This document shows, piece after piece, positions 15,939-24,300 of a stretch of 38,210 bases of DNA. The stretch covers positions 1 through 38,210 of the forward strand of contig JACPRK010000190.1 of the NCBI GenBank assembly GCA_016190005.1, written 5' to 3'. The DNA is from Candidatus Wallbacteria bacterium (GTDB taxonomy: Bacteria; Muiribacteriota; UBA6191; JACPRK01). The position numbers and the translations under genes are program-made. Under the pieces are notes generated by a model. It did not search any database, had not been told where the DNA came from, and saw nothing but the letters and a program-made list of their open reading frames with translations. Numbering within the stretch: the first letter of the stretch is position 1; every line of letters starts with the position of its first letter.

Positions 15939-16868
15939 ATGAAACGAGAACTGCGAAGCGGTTGGGTTTTCGCATGGCTGGTGACGCTGTCCGCGCTGGC
16001 GTTGACCGGCTGCCAGAATCCGGCGGCCGGCGGGACGGGATTGCGGGTGGCGACCTCGACGATCGCGGCGCCCGCGGTGCAGGGCTGGGTTGCGGAGCTC
16101 TCGAAGCCGCCCAATCCCACCGGGATCAGCCTGCGTGCGACCGGCTCCACCACGGCACTTTCGGAGCTGATCCAGGGCACTGCCGACGTGGTGGTCGCCT
16201 CCCGTCGGATGTCGGCCAACGAGCTGCTTTCGGCGCGCGCGGCCGGCCGCAAGGTCGAGGAGTTCCTGCTGGGGTTCGCCATCTACCAGGTGCTGGTCCA
16301 CCCGCAGAACCCGGTCGCGAGCCTGACGCTCGAGCAGGTGGGGGACATCTTCTCGCGGGACGTGAAGGACTGGTCGGAGGTCGGCGGGCCGAAGCTGCCG
16401 ATCCAGTGCGTCTACCGCAGGACGTTCCCCGGGCACTTCGATCTCTTCTTCGAGAAGGAGGTCTCGCTGAAGTACGGTGCCTTCTGGGCACGTCCCGACT
16501 CGGGTGTGACGGTGGCGGACGACACGGCCGCCATCGCGGCCGCGATCGGCGCCAACCCTGGTTCCATCGGTTACCTCCTGGCGACCGACCCGGCGCCGGC
16601 CGCCAAAGCGCTTGCCATCCAGAGTCCGCTTTCCAAGTCGCCCGAGGCGCCGAGCGTCGAGGCTGCGCTGGCGGGCCGGTATCCGATGCTGAGGCCGCTC
16701 TACATGTACCTGGATGCCGGCTCCGCGCGCGGGGTGCGGTACTTCCAAGAGTTCGCCCTGGGCGATCGCGGCCGCAAGGTCACCTCCGATGCGGGCTTCG
16801 CTCCCGTGCCGCCGCCGCCTGGCGGCAAGCCTGAGCTCGACCCGCTCGACCGGATCCCCGCGTGGTGA
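15939..16868 (+). CDS. PstS-like substrate-binding lipoprotein
   Basis: 309 residues from ATG 15939, which has AGGAGG 8 nt upstream; this decides the start. The lipoprotein signal ends in LALTGC. The mature part has a type II periplasmic binding-protein fold of the phosphate-binding-like group: a strand LRVATSTIAAP, the phosphate-loop-like TGSTTALSELIQGTADVVVASRRMSANE, then VEEFLLGFAIYQVLVHPQNPVASLTLEQVGDIFSRDVKDWSEVGG in separate segments, the common 'IFxGxxxxW' region of PstS-like proteins, and SIGYLLATDP. It would sit on a membrane facing the periplasm and bind phosphate or another oxyanion. No permease or ATPase gene is near. The next gene overlaps it, so it is likely co-transcribed with the ArsC-like enzyme. 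Confidence 0.85.
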   Translation: MKRELRSGWVFAWLVTLSALALTGCQNPAAGGTGLRVATSTIAAPAVQGWVAELSKPPNPTGISLRATGSTTALSELIQGTADVVVASRRMSANELLSARAAGRKVEEFLLGFAIYQVLVHPQNPVASLTLEQVGDIFSRDVKDWSEVGGPKLPIQCVYRRTFPGHFDLFFEKEVSLKYGAFWARPDSGVTVADDTAAIAAAIGANPGSIGYLLATDPAPAAKALAIQSPLSKSPEAPSVEAALAGRYPMLRPLYMYLDAGSARGVRYFQEFALGDRGRKVTSDAGFAPVPPPPGGKPELDPLDRIPAW

Positions 16869-17284
16869 AGCCGATCCAGACTGTCCTCTTCGCCTGTGTT
16901 CACAATGCCGGCCGTTCTCAGATGGCCGCGGCGTACTTCAACCGGCTGGCCGATCCCGGAAGGGCGTGCGCGGTCTCCGCGGGCACTGCGCCCGGAGAGC
17001 GCGTGCATCCGGAGGTTGTCCAGGCGATGGCCGAAGCCGGCATCGACCTCTCGGCCGCGAAGCCGCAGCTCCTGACCGAGGAGCTGGCGCGCGGCGCGCA
17101 GCTGCTGATCACGATGGGCTGCGGCGACCGTTGCCCCGTGGTTCCCGGTCTGGAGCGGGGCGACTGGCCGCTCGCCGACCCCAAGGGCCAGGGCCTCGAA
17201 TCCGTTCGTGCCATCCGCGACGAGGTCCTCCAGCGCGTCACCGCGCTCGTCGCCGCGCGCGGCTGGGGGCAGGCGCCGGCGTAG
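16862..17284 (+). CDS. arsC: Arsenate reductase / low-molecular-weight phosphatase-fold protein (ArsC-like)
   Basis: 140 residues. The P-loop CVHNAGRSQ (Cys12 to Arg18) is the nucleophile loop of the low-molecular-weight tyrosine phosphatase fold, in the form typical of thioredoxin-type arsenate reductases. Cys87 and Cys91 (MGCGDRCP) can supply the resolving cysteines, and DWPLADPKGQ holds the general-acid aspartate region. Predicted reaction: cytoplasmic reduction of arsenate to arsenite. GTG at 16862 or the adjacent GTG at 16865 is the start; either overlaps the stop of the PstS-like gene (GTGGTGA). No arsR or arsenite pump gene lies in the window, so a protein-phosphatase role cannot be excluded. 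Confidence 0.87.
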   Translation: MVKPIQTVLFACVHNAGRSQMAAAYFNRLADPGRACAVSAGTAPGERVHPEVVQAMAEAGIDLSAAKPQLLTEELARGAQLLITMGCGDRCPVVPGLERGDWPLADPKGQGLESVRAIRDEVLQRVTALVAARGWGQAPA

Positions 17285-17307
17285 GGCTGTGGTATCGACA
17301 CCGAAAC

Positions 17308-17344
17308 GAAAAACCCGGGCGACGCCTGGGGGCGCCGCCCGGGT
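17308..17344 (-). terminator. Rho-independent terminator of the collagen-like gene
   Basis: A 15-bp stem with one mismatch (17311-17325 with 17330-17344, 4-nt loop) ends, read on the minus strand, in CCCGGGTTTTT. It lies 17 nt after the stop of the minus-strand gene and also separates it from the convergent arsC-like gene. Confidence 0.85.
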
Positions 17345-17360
17345 TCAGAGGCAAATCGTC

Positions 17361-17762
17361 CTAGCGATCGTCGTTCTTGGGAATCGACGCGTCGCCGGGG
17401 GCCGACGGGCTGATGGTGCCGGAGGTCGGCGAGACGTCCGAGCTGGTCGGCGTCGGGTCATTGGCCGTCGGGCTGATCGTGCCGGTGATGTCGGGAACCG
17501 TCGGGGAGATGGTACCCGTGATGTCCGGAACGGTCGGCGTGATGGTGCCCGTGATGTCCGGGGCCGTCGGGCCGGTCGGGGTGATGACGCCCGGAGGGCC
17601 GGCGGGACCAGCGGGGCCGGCGGGGCCAGCCGGGCCGGCGGGACCGGCGCCGCCGGTCTTCCCCTTGCAGCAGCCTTGGGCGTAGGTCAGGGTCACGAGC
17701 AACGCCAGGAAGGTGAGAAAGGCCGGAATCCACGGTCTGTCTCGAGAATCCTTCTGAGTCAT
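17361..17762 (-). CDS. Small collagen-like lipoprotein with 11-residue repeats
   Basis: 133 residues from the ATG at 17762, which has GAGGAGG 10 nt upstream; an earlier ATG (17807) lacks this. The signal sequence (WIPAFLTFLALLVTL) ends in AQGCC, a plausible lipobox with Cys31. After KGKTG come seven collagen-type triplets (GGA, GPA five times, GPP), then three copies of an 11-residue unit PDITGTI(S/T)PTV and a Thr/Ser/Pro-rich, acidic tail ending NDDR. Collagen-like Gly-X-Y stretches can form trimeric rods; seven triplets is short. The product is probably displayed on the outside of a membrane. The gene follows the Ser/Thr kinase on the same strand after a 132-nt gap with an inverted repeat, so it may have its own promoter. 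Confidence 0.75.
   Translation of the reverse strand: MTQKDSRDRPWIPAFLTFLALLVTLTYAQGCCKGKTGGAGPAGPAGPAGPAGPAGPPGVITPTGPTAPDITGTITPTVPDITGTISPTVPDITGTISPTANDPTPTSSDVSPTSGTISPSAPGDASIPKNDDR
17470..17568 (-). repeat. Three 33-bp in-frame tandem repeats
   Basis: Three adjacent units of 33 bp encode PDITGTI(S/T)PT plus one residue. Each contains GTGATGTC(G/C)GG on the plus strand. Variation is mostly at third positions, so the protein repeat is under selection. Confidence 0.75.
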
Positions 17763-17846
17763 GTTGGGAAGTCCTCCTCGTGGGGTCCCGGTTGCAGTGC
17801 GGTTCATCCTATCACGGACAGCTCTGAACCTTCATGACGACGCGGC

Positions 17847-17885
17847 CGCCGGGGAGGATAGATCGATTTTTCACTCCTCCCGGCG
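17847..17885. promoter_or_regulatory. Inverted repeat downstream of the kinase gene
   Basis: CGCCGGGGAGG (17847-17857, one bulged G) pairs with CCTCCCGGCG (17876-17885) around an AT-rich 18-nt loop. It begins 10 nt after the kinase stop. It may be a terminator without a U-tract or an operator for the next gene. Confidence 0.35.
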
Positions 17886-17894
17886 AGCCCGCCC

Positions 17895-20246
17895 TCAAAG
17901 CTCGAAATCGTAGGCTGCAAGCCCCTCGTGGCCGTTGCCGACGACCACGACGAACAGCCGCCCCTCGACGGCCGTGGCCGCCATCCCCAGCCCTCGCGGG
18001 AAGAGCAGCGGAACCGCGGACTGACGGATGGGCCGCCACTCGTCTCCCTCCACGCTCTCCAGTACGGCGACGAGCGCCCCTGCGCTGGCCGTCGTGTGGA
18101 CCAGCACGAGGTAGAAGCGGTCGCCGGCCGAGATGACCGCCGGCATCTTCTGCACGTCCAGCATCGAGCGCCTCCTGAGAACGGCCTTCGGAGCGCCGAA
18201 GCTCACTCCTCGGTCCCGGCTCGTCTGGGCGTAGATCGCCCCGCCGCTGTCGTAGACCACCACCACCGTGTCTCCCCGCGCCGAAGCCGAGGTCCGGCTC
18301 CGGCTGGGCCAGTAACCCTCGGGGGAGACCCTCTGCATGGCCGGCCACGGACCAGTCGCGAGAGCGCTGGAGCCTGTCGACGAGAGCCGAGGGTTCTCTG
18401 CGCCCGAGATCGAGAAGACGACACGCCGGCCACCCGCATCGAGCAGGAAATCCAGGCAGTCGCTTCCGGTTGGCAACAACGTCGCCGGGCGCCCAGGCCC
18501 CTCGATGCCGCTCGGGCCACAGCGAAACCGTCCGCATCCCCATCTGTCGGTCGGCCCGTCGTGAGCAAGCCACTCCAGCTCATCGCCGGGGGTGCTCTCC
18601 GGCAGCACGATGGACCGCAGCGCTCCCGACACCGGCGCACTCCAGCTCGTCCGGCCCCTGGGCCGATGACGGAGCTGGCTCTCCCATCGGCCCGAGAGCG
18701 AGTAGCCAACCACCGTCCCGCGTGGTGTGACGGCCAGCGCGGGGTGGGTCGCCGGAGCAGGGCCGGCCTCCACGACATCACCCCACGTCCGGCCGCCGTC
18801 CTCGCTCTCACGGACCAGCACTCGCTCGGTCGGCCGCTGCTCGTCCTCCGACCAGGCCACCGCCACGTGGCGGCCAAGCGACCGGACGATCACGTTCTCG
18901 CATTCGCCCGTCGCCAGCCGCACGCCGGCAGTGCTCTGGAGCTTCGGCAAGGTCTCGAACCGGAAGGGGACGGTCGAGTTCCCCTGCGCAAGCCAGCCTT
19001 CGTAGGCCGTGCCGGGGGCCAGTCCGACGACGGGCAGACGCGTCGCGCCTGCATCCGCTAGAACCTCCTGTCTGGGCGAGCCTCCGCGCGCTTGCCACCG
19101 CACAGCAGCGCCCGCCGGCATCGCCCCCGCGAGCTCGAGGGCGACTCGCTCCGCCCCGCGCGTGATGCGGGCAATCGAGGGCAGTCCCGCAGAAACGGGT
19201 GGCTTGGCCCGGACGGGCGGCGCCCCCGGCTCCGGGGCAGGTTGCTTCGCGTCCCGGTTCGCCACCGCCACAAGAGCAACGGCGGTTGCGGCGAACAGCA
19301 CGAGCCCGGACCGCATGTCGGGCCGCCAGCGCCTTGCCGGTGGCGGCTTCCTCGCTACCGTCGGCGTGCTCGGCTTCTGCGAGACGTGCCGGACCCGCGC
19401 CGCGACGGTCCGCACCGCACCCGCCGCTGGAAGCTTCTCGAGGGCCTTCAGCGCCGATACGATGGCGCCCGCCGAGGACGGTCTCCTCTCGGGCAGACGC
19501 TCCAGACAGGCGTGGACGAGCGACACCAGCCCCGCCGCGAGGTCCGGTCGGAACGAGCCCAGCGCGGGCGGCTCACTCTGCAGCTGTCGCTCGATAAGCT
19601 CGGCCAAGTCCTCGCCCTCGAAAGGCCGCCGTCCCGCCAGCATCTCGTAGAGCATCACGCCGATCGCGTAGATGTCGGCTGCTTTCCCCGCTCCACCCGT
19701 CTCGATCGCCTCGGGCGCCAGGTACCCCGGCGTCCCCAGCAATACCCCGGCGGCCGTCAGCCGCTTACCTTCATACTCGGAAGCTCTCGCCAGTCCGAAA
19801 TCCGCAACTTTCGGCTGACCGTCGCGCGTGAGCAAGACATTTTCGGGCTTGAGGTCGCGGTGCACGATTCCGGCTGCGTGGGCGGCCTCGATGCCAGCCG
19901 CAATCCCGCTCATCAGCCTGACGGCCTCCTCGAAGCCCATCGGCCCGGCGCCAGAGCTCAGGAGCTCGCGTAACGTGCCACCCTCGACCAGCTCCATGAC
20001 GAGGAACGCCTGGGTGCCGGCGAACCCTGCGTCATAGAGCGGGAGCAGGTTGGGGTGCGACAGGCTGGCCTGGATGCGGGTCTCCCTGAGGAAGCGCTCG
20101 CGCGTCTCGGCGGCTTCGAACATCCCCGGACTGACGAGCTTGATAGCGACGATGCGGCCCAGGCTGACTTGCTCTGCCCGGTAGACCGTTCCGGCCGCCC
20201 CGGAGGCCACGGGGGCCAGCAGCTGGTATCCCGGCACGCGGGGCAT
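17895..20246 (-). CDS. Membrane Ser/Thr protein kinase with sialidase/BNR-like extracytoplasmic domain
   Basis: 783 residues. The N-terminal cytoplasmic Hanks-type kinase (about 5-270) is complete: glycine loop ASGAAGTVY, Lys36 (VAIK), Glu55, HRDLKPEN (Asp131), DFG (Asp149), GTPGYLAPE. A basic/Pro-rich linker leads to one TM (about 313-329). The outer 450 residues are beta-rich with Asp-box-like phrases SEDGGRTWGDV and SRDRGVSFGAP, as in BNR/sialidase propellers; the first part (about 355-430) looks like a fibronectin-type III domain. The sialidase Arg triad and acid were not identified, so the outer domain is more likely a sensor than an enzyme. Predicted role: phosphorylating cytoplasmic Ser/Thr targets in response to an external ligand. 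Third gene of a minus-strand group with a hydrolase and a TPR protein. Confidence 0.92.
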   Translation of the reverse strand: MPRVPGYQLLAPVASGAAGTVYRAEQVSLGRIVAIKLVSPGMFEAAETRERFLRETRIQASLSHPNLLPLYDAGFAGTQAFLVMELVEGGTLRELLSSGAGPMGFEEAVRLMSGIAAGIEAAHAAGIVHRDLKPENVLLTRDGQPKVADFGLARASEYEGKRLTAAGVLLGTPGYLAPEAIETGGAGKAADIYAIGVMLYEMLAGRRPFEGEDLAELIERQLQSEPPALGSFRPDLAAGLVSLVHACLERLPERRPSSAGAIVSALKALEKLPAAGAVRTVAARVRHVSQKPSTPTVARKPPPARRWRPDMRSGLVLFAATAVALVAVANRDAKQPAPEPGAPPVRAKPPVSAGLPSIARITRGAERVALELAGAMPAGAAVRWQARGGSPRQEVLADAGATRLPVVGLAPGTAYEGWLAQGNSTVPFRFETLPKLQSTAGVRLATGECENVIVRSLGRHVAVAWSEDEQRPTERVLVRESEDGGRTWGDVVEAGPAPATHPALAVTPRGTVVGYSLSGRWESQLRHRPRGRTSWSAPVSGALRSIVLPESTPGDELEWLAHDGPTDRWGCGRFRCGPSGIEGPGRPATLLPTGSDCLDFLLDAGGRRVVFSISGAENPRLSSTGSSALATGPWPAMQRVSPEGYWPSRSRTSASARGDTVVVVYDSGGAIYAQTSRDRGVSFGAPKAVLRRRSMLDVQKMPAVISAGDRFYLVLVHTTASAGALVAVLESVEGDEWRPIRQSAVPLLFPRGLGMAATAVEGRLFVVVVGNGHEGLAAYDFEL

Positions 20247-20346
20247 GGGGCTCGGTGGGTCGAGGCTACGGGTGTTGCGGCGCGGTCCTCTGTCGGGTCG
20301 AACGGGCGAATGTGGCTGAGCGGGGCGGGGCCTCGGCTCGGAGCCA

Positions 20347-21252
20347 TCAGCCGCCGACGGTCCTGGTCAGCCGTTCCAGCGTCTCCTCGCACCAGGACCG
20401 CATCCCGGGATCGGTGATCTGCCCGACGAGCTCGCGGGCGGACTCGTAACTGTTCACCGCCTCCTGGCGATTGCCGGCAAGGGCGTGGGCGCGGGCCCGG
20501 ATCTCCTGCGCGAAGAAGGTCTCCGCCGCGTCGGCCTCGTTCTTGACGCAGATCGCCAGACACTCCTCTGCGTGACGCACTGCGTCATCCGCCAGTCCCA
20601 GCTTGCAGCAGGCCGAGGAGAGGCGGTACTCCGCCCGCTCGACGTGCGTCCAGTTGCCTGCCAGTTCCCAGAAACGGCGGGCGAGTTTCGCCGCCTCGTG
20701 CAGCAGCGCCCGGCTGTCCGTGTCGAGCCCGGGAGCTTCCTCGAGGCTCGCAGCGATGTTGTTTGCGGTCGACGCGATGGCGCGCGCCAGATCGGCCGGG
20801 GTATCGCCCCGCTCGGAGAGCAGGACGGCGTGGTCGAGGTGGTCCTTCGCCGACGCGGCGTCTCCCCGCGTGGCCAGTACACCCGCGGCGAGCGTGTGCA
20901 CGATGCCTCGGTCCGAGCTCCCCGTCGCCCCCGCCGCAGAGAGCGCCGCGCCGGCCGCGCCCGAGTCGTCGAAGCAGAGGTGACAGGCGGCGACGGTCCT
21001 CGCCAGCGCCACCGACTCCGGCGACGTCGGACCGCAGAGCCTCCGGTGCTGCAGCGCCTTCAGCGCCAGCAGCGTCTCCCTAGGCTTCCCGAGATGCTCC
21101 GCGCCAACGTGAAAGAGGAGCTTGGCCAGCGCCGGCACCTGCCCGGCCTCTTCCAGCAGCTCGATACTCGCGCGCGCCCGCTCGAAGACGCCCCCGGGAT
21201 CTTTGTCATGGTTCTCCCAGCCGTGCTGGATCGCCTCTGCAAAACTCACCAT
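20347..21252 (-). CDS. TPR-like helical repeat protein
   Basis: 301 residues with no signal peptide or TM. It is almost entirely helical, in repeated antiparallel pairs rich in Ala/Leu (LLHEAAKLARRFWELAG; VERAEYRLSSACCKLG; AVRHAEECLAICVKNEADA; AQEIRARAHALAGNRQEA). The spacing of about 35-40 residues and the small-residue positions resemble tetratricopeptide repeats, although the sequence is diverged. Likely a cytoplasmic scaffold. It starts 94 nt after the hydrolase stop and ends 100 nt before the kinase start on the same strand, so it may link kinase signalling to partners. No specific family was recognised. Confidence 0.7.
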   Translation of the reverse strand: MVSFAEAIQHGWENHDKDPGGVFERARASIELLEEAGQVPALAKLLFHVGAEHLGKPRETLLALKALQHRRLCGPTSPESVALARTVAACHLCFDDSGAAGAALSAAGATGSSDRGIVHTLAAGVLATRGDAASAKDHLDHAVLLSERGDTPADLARAIASTANNIAASLEEAPGLDTDSRALLHEAAKLARRFWELAGNWTHVERAEYRLSSACCKLGLADDAVRHAEECLAICVKNEADAAETFFAQEIRARAHALAGNRQEAVNSYESARELVGQITDPGMRSWCEETLERLTRTVGG

Positions 21253-21273
21253 TCACCCGCAGTCCCACGAGCC

Positions 21274-21291
21274 ATGCCGCGCCCGCGGCAT
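21274..21291. other. Perfect palindrome between hydrolase and TPR genes
   Basis: ATGCCGCG (21274-21281) and CGCGGCAT (21284-21291) are exact complements separated by CC. It lies 22 nt before the TPR start on the minus strand. Possible attenuator or protein site; there is no U-tract. Confidence 0.4.
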
Positions 21292-21346
21292 CGCTTCTGG
21301 TGCCCACTCTACAACCCGGTCCGCCACTCCACCAGCCGGCGGCTGC

Positions 21347-24300
21347 TCAGGGCACGTCGGCGGTGGCGATCGCGCTGGCGGCGATGTTCTCATCCAGGTC
21401 GACGGTGAACAGCCGGAAATGAAGCCTCTGGCCGCCGTCGAGCCCCGTCAGCGTCACTTCGCTCTCGGAAGCCAGCGCGGATGCCCAGCGGAGTCGTCCC
21501 GATTCGAGCGAGATCGAGGCGCTCGTGGAGCTGACCAGCCGGTAGGTCGCCACCCGGTCCAGGGAGCCGGCCGCGGGAGTCCAGCTGAGGCGGACGGAAC
21601 CGGGCCCCGCAGGCGCGGCTGCAAAGGAGCCGACCGGCGCGGGAGGCGCGGTCCCGGCCGGAGGCACTCGCACGGCGATTTCGTTGCTCGACCCGCGCGC
21701 CGAGGTCGGGCCGTCGAAGAGCCGGAAGTACCACGTCGCCCCGTCGGCCAGCCCCGATGAGGCCAGCGAAGTCGCCGTGAGGTTGAAAGCGAAGTCGAAC
21801 CCGGAGGCAAGCGAGTTGACCCCCAGGTTGAGGTTGTCCTTGATGCCTGGTCGGACGTCATGGAACACGCTGATGCCGCCCGAAGTCGCGGTGGATGGAG
21901 ACCACGTGAGCGACGTCGCCCCGGTGGCGTCGGCAGGCCCTGCAGCGAGCGTCACGCCGCGATTGCCGGTGGTCGGCCGGTAGGTGATCAGCTTCGGAGC
22001 GAGGCCGATGCCGCCCCGCCCGTCCACCGTTGCCAGGGTGATCTCCCAGGTGCCCGGGCCCAGCGCCTGGAACGGCGCGACCGGGCCGGTCGCCGTCCTC
22101 ATCAGGTCCGGCCCGCCCGCGAAGCCAGAGGGTGTCGGCAGATCGCCGCGGAAGACGCTCCAGAAGTACATCGGAAGCGCGTCGCTGGTATCGGGTTCGG
22201 TCGAGTCGAGGGAGACCAGCTCGATCTGCTCGGGAAACCCAGAAGGGTTGTAGTCAATGGAAGGGCCTGGCCGCGCGATCGGCGGGTGGTTCGGCGGCTG
22301 CCCGTCGAAGGCGGTGGCCTGGGCGGACAGGAAGTTGAGGAGCGATGCCACGACTTGCGGTTCGTCGACGATGTCGGAGTGGCCGACGAGGTTGAACCGG
22401 GCCAAGCGATCGAAGCTGCCGTCGGGCCGGCGCCCGAAGAAGAGCCCCGGCGGCTCGCTACCCACAAGCTCCTCCGGGAGAGCGCTGGCGCGCGGCACGA
22501 AGACGTCGGAGTCGGCATGGGCCGGGAAGGCCGTCATCGAGAGGATTCGTCCGCCTTCCTCAGCGGGCGCGGGCATGCGAGGGCCGGAGGTGCCGCCGAA
22601 AGTGGCGATCAGCCGCGTGCGGGCCGTTTCGCGCGTGCGCCGGTTGAGCTCGGCCAAGGCCAGGTTCGGCCGACCCGGCAGAAGCTGGAGCCGATCGCGG
22701 CCGGCCGGCACGAGGCCGTCCCAGCCCAGGTCCCGGACGCCTGGCGTCAGCAGAGTGCCGCCCACGCGCGAAAGGATGGCGGTCTTGGCGTCGCGCGGGA
22801 GGAATTGCCCGTCGAGCTGGTCGCGCAGGCGTTCGAAGCCGTCGGCCTCCTGGGCGCCCTCGAGCATCAGCGGGAAGAAGGAGCCGTGGTGCGGCGTGGC
22901 CAGAGTGACGATCGCCTCGACACGGTTACCGAGCTCCTCGGCGGCGCGCCGGGCGACCAGCCCGCCCATGCTCTTGCCGACCAGAATGAAGGACTCGACC
23001 TGGGGTTTCAGAGCTGCGAGCCGGGCGAGCTCTCGGCCGTTGTCGTCGATGGGGCGCGCCGAGGGGTACCAGTACTCGAAGAAGTCGTAGTGGGCCCGGA
23101 GCGCGTCGACGGAGGCCGAGAACGCCTCGCGCAAGGGGGCGGGGCCGCCGTCGAAGCGGGCGCGACCGAGCGGGGTCGACCAGACGTCTTGTCGGGCGTT
23201 GCGCACGGCCTCTTCGGTGTCGGCGAACGGGGTGAGGCCGACGGAGGTGCCGAGCGCGCCCTGCTGCTGGAGGCCGTGGAGGAAGATGACGGCGCGGGTC
23301 TGTCCTTGCTCGGCGCCGTAGGGGAGAAGAGACGGCGTGAAGGTCCACTCGGCGGCGTGCTGATAGGTGCGGAGCTCCACCGTGCGGTCGGTGAGTGCGG
23401 CGGCCGGGATCGTCGCCACGACGTGCGTGGGCGCCTCGGGCGGGCCGGCGAACGGAGCGGTCGTGAGGAGCCTGCGGACGGGAAGGCGGGAGCCGCCGAT
23501 GGTGACCTCCTCGCCGACGACGCCGAAAAGCGTGCGCCAGTCGGAGCCCGCGGGCACGTCGAAGATGAGGTCGATGAGCGGGGACTGGCCGTCGAGCGCG
23601 CCGGCGACGGCCAGCCGGTCGAGCGAGATGGCGACGGGGAGGGTGACGCGCCGTCCCGGAGTACTCGTTTCATCCATCAGGTCCGCTGACTGGGTGACGG
23701 TCAGGAATGTGCCGGTGGTTAGCGCGCCCTGGGGGAGCGCGATCGAGACGCCGGTGGCAGCAAGCCTGGCGGCGCGGGACGGGTCCGCGGACTGCCGCAG
23801 CATGGCCTGGCCGGGAGTGGCGTCGGGGATGACGGTGACGACGATGCTGGCGCGCGCGCTGGCCAGCGAGCCGTCGGAGACCGAGAGCTCGAAGCGGTAC
23901 TCGCCTGGAGGCACGGGGGGCAGTCGCAGCACGGGCGAGGTTGTGATCGAGAAGGGGGCGCTCTCCGTGGGCCGGTGCCAGCTGTAGATCAGGGCATCGC
24001 CGTCGGGGTCCTCGGAAGCGCCCGAGACGAGGGCGAGGCCGGCGCTCTGGGAGAGAGTCTGTGCGGTTTCGGGGGAGGCGACGGGAGGGCTGTTGGCGGC
24101 GGGGAGTGTGACGACCGACGAGGTGGCGATGGAGACCAGGAGGCCGCGGCCGGCGGTGAGAGCAACGTCCGGGCCGGCATCGGGGAAGATGGTGCGCAGG
24201 CGGCCGCGGCCGGTTTCGGCGTCGGCGACGGCGGCGATGGCGAAGCGCAGGCCCAGGGTCGAAAGCAGCCCGCGTGCGGAGGCGCCTTCGGGAACCCCGT

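Noticed and set aside
21860-23689. 609-codon plus-strand frame inside the hydrolase gene
   Set aside because: Arg/Gly/Ala-rich shadow; the minus strand holds the GxSxG hydrolase.
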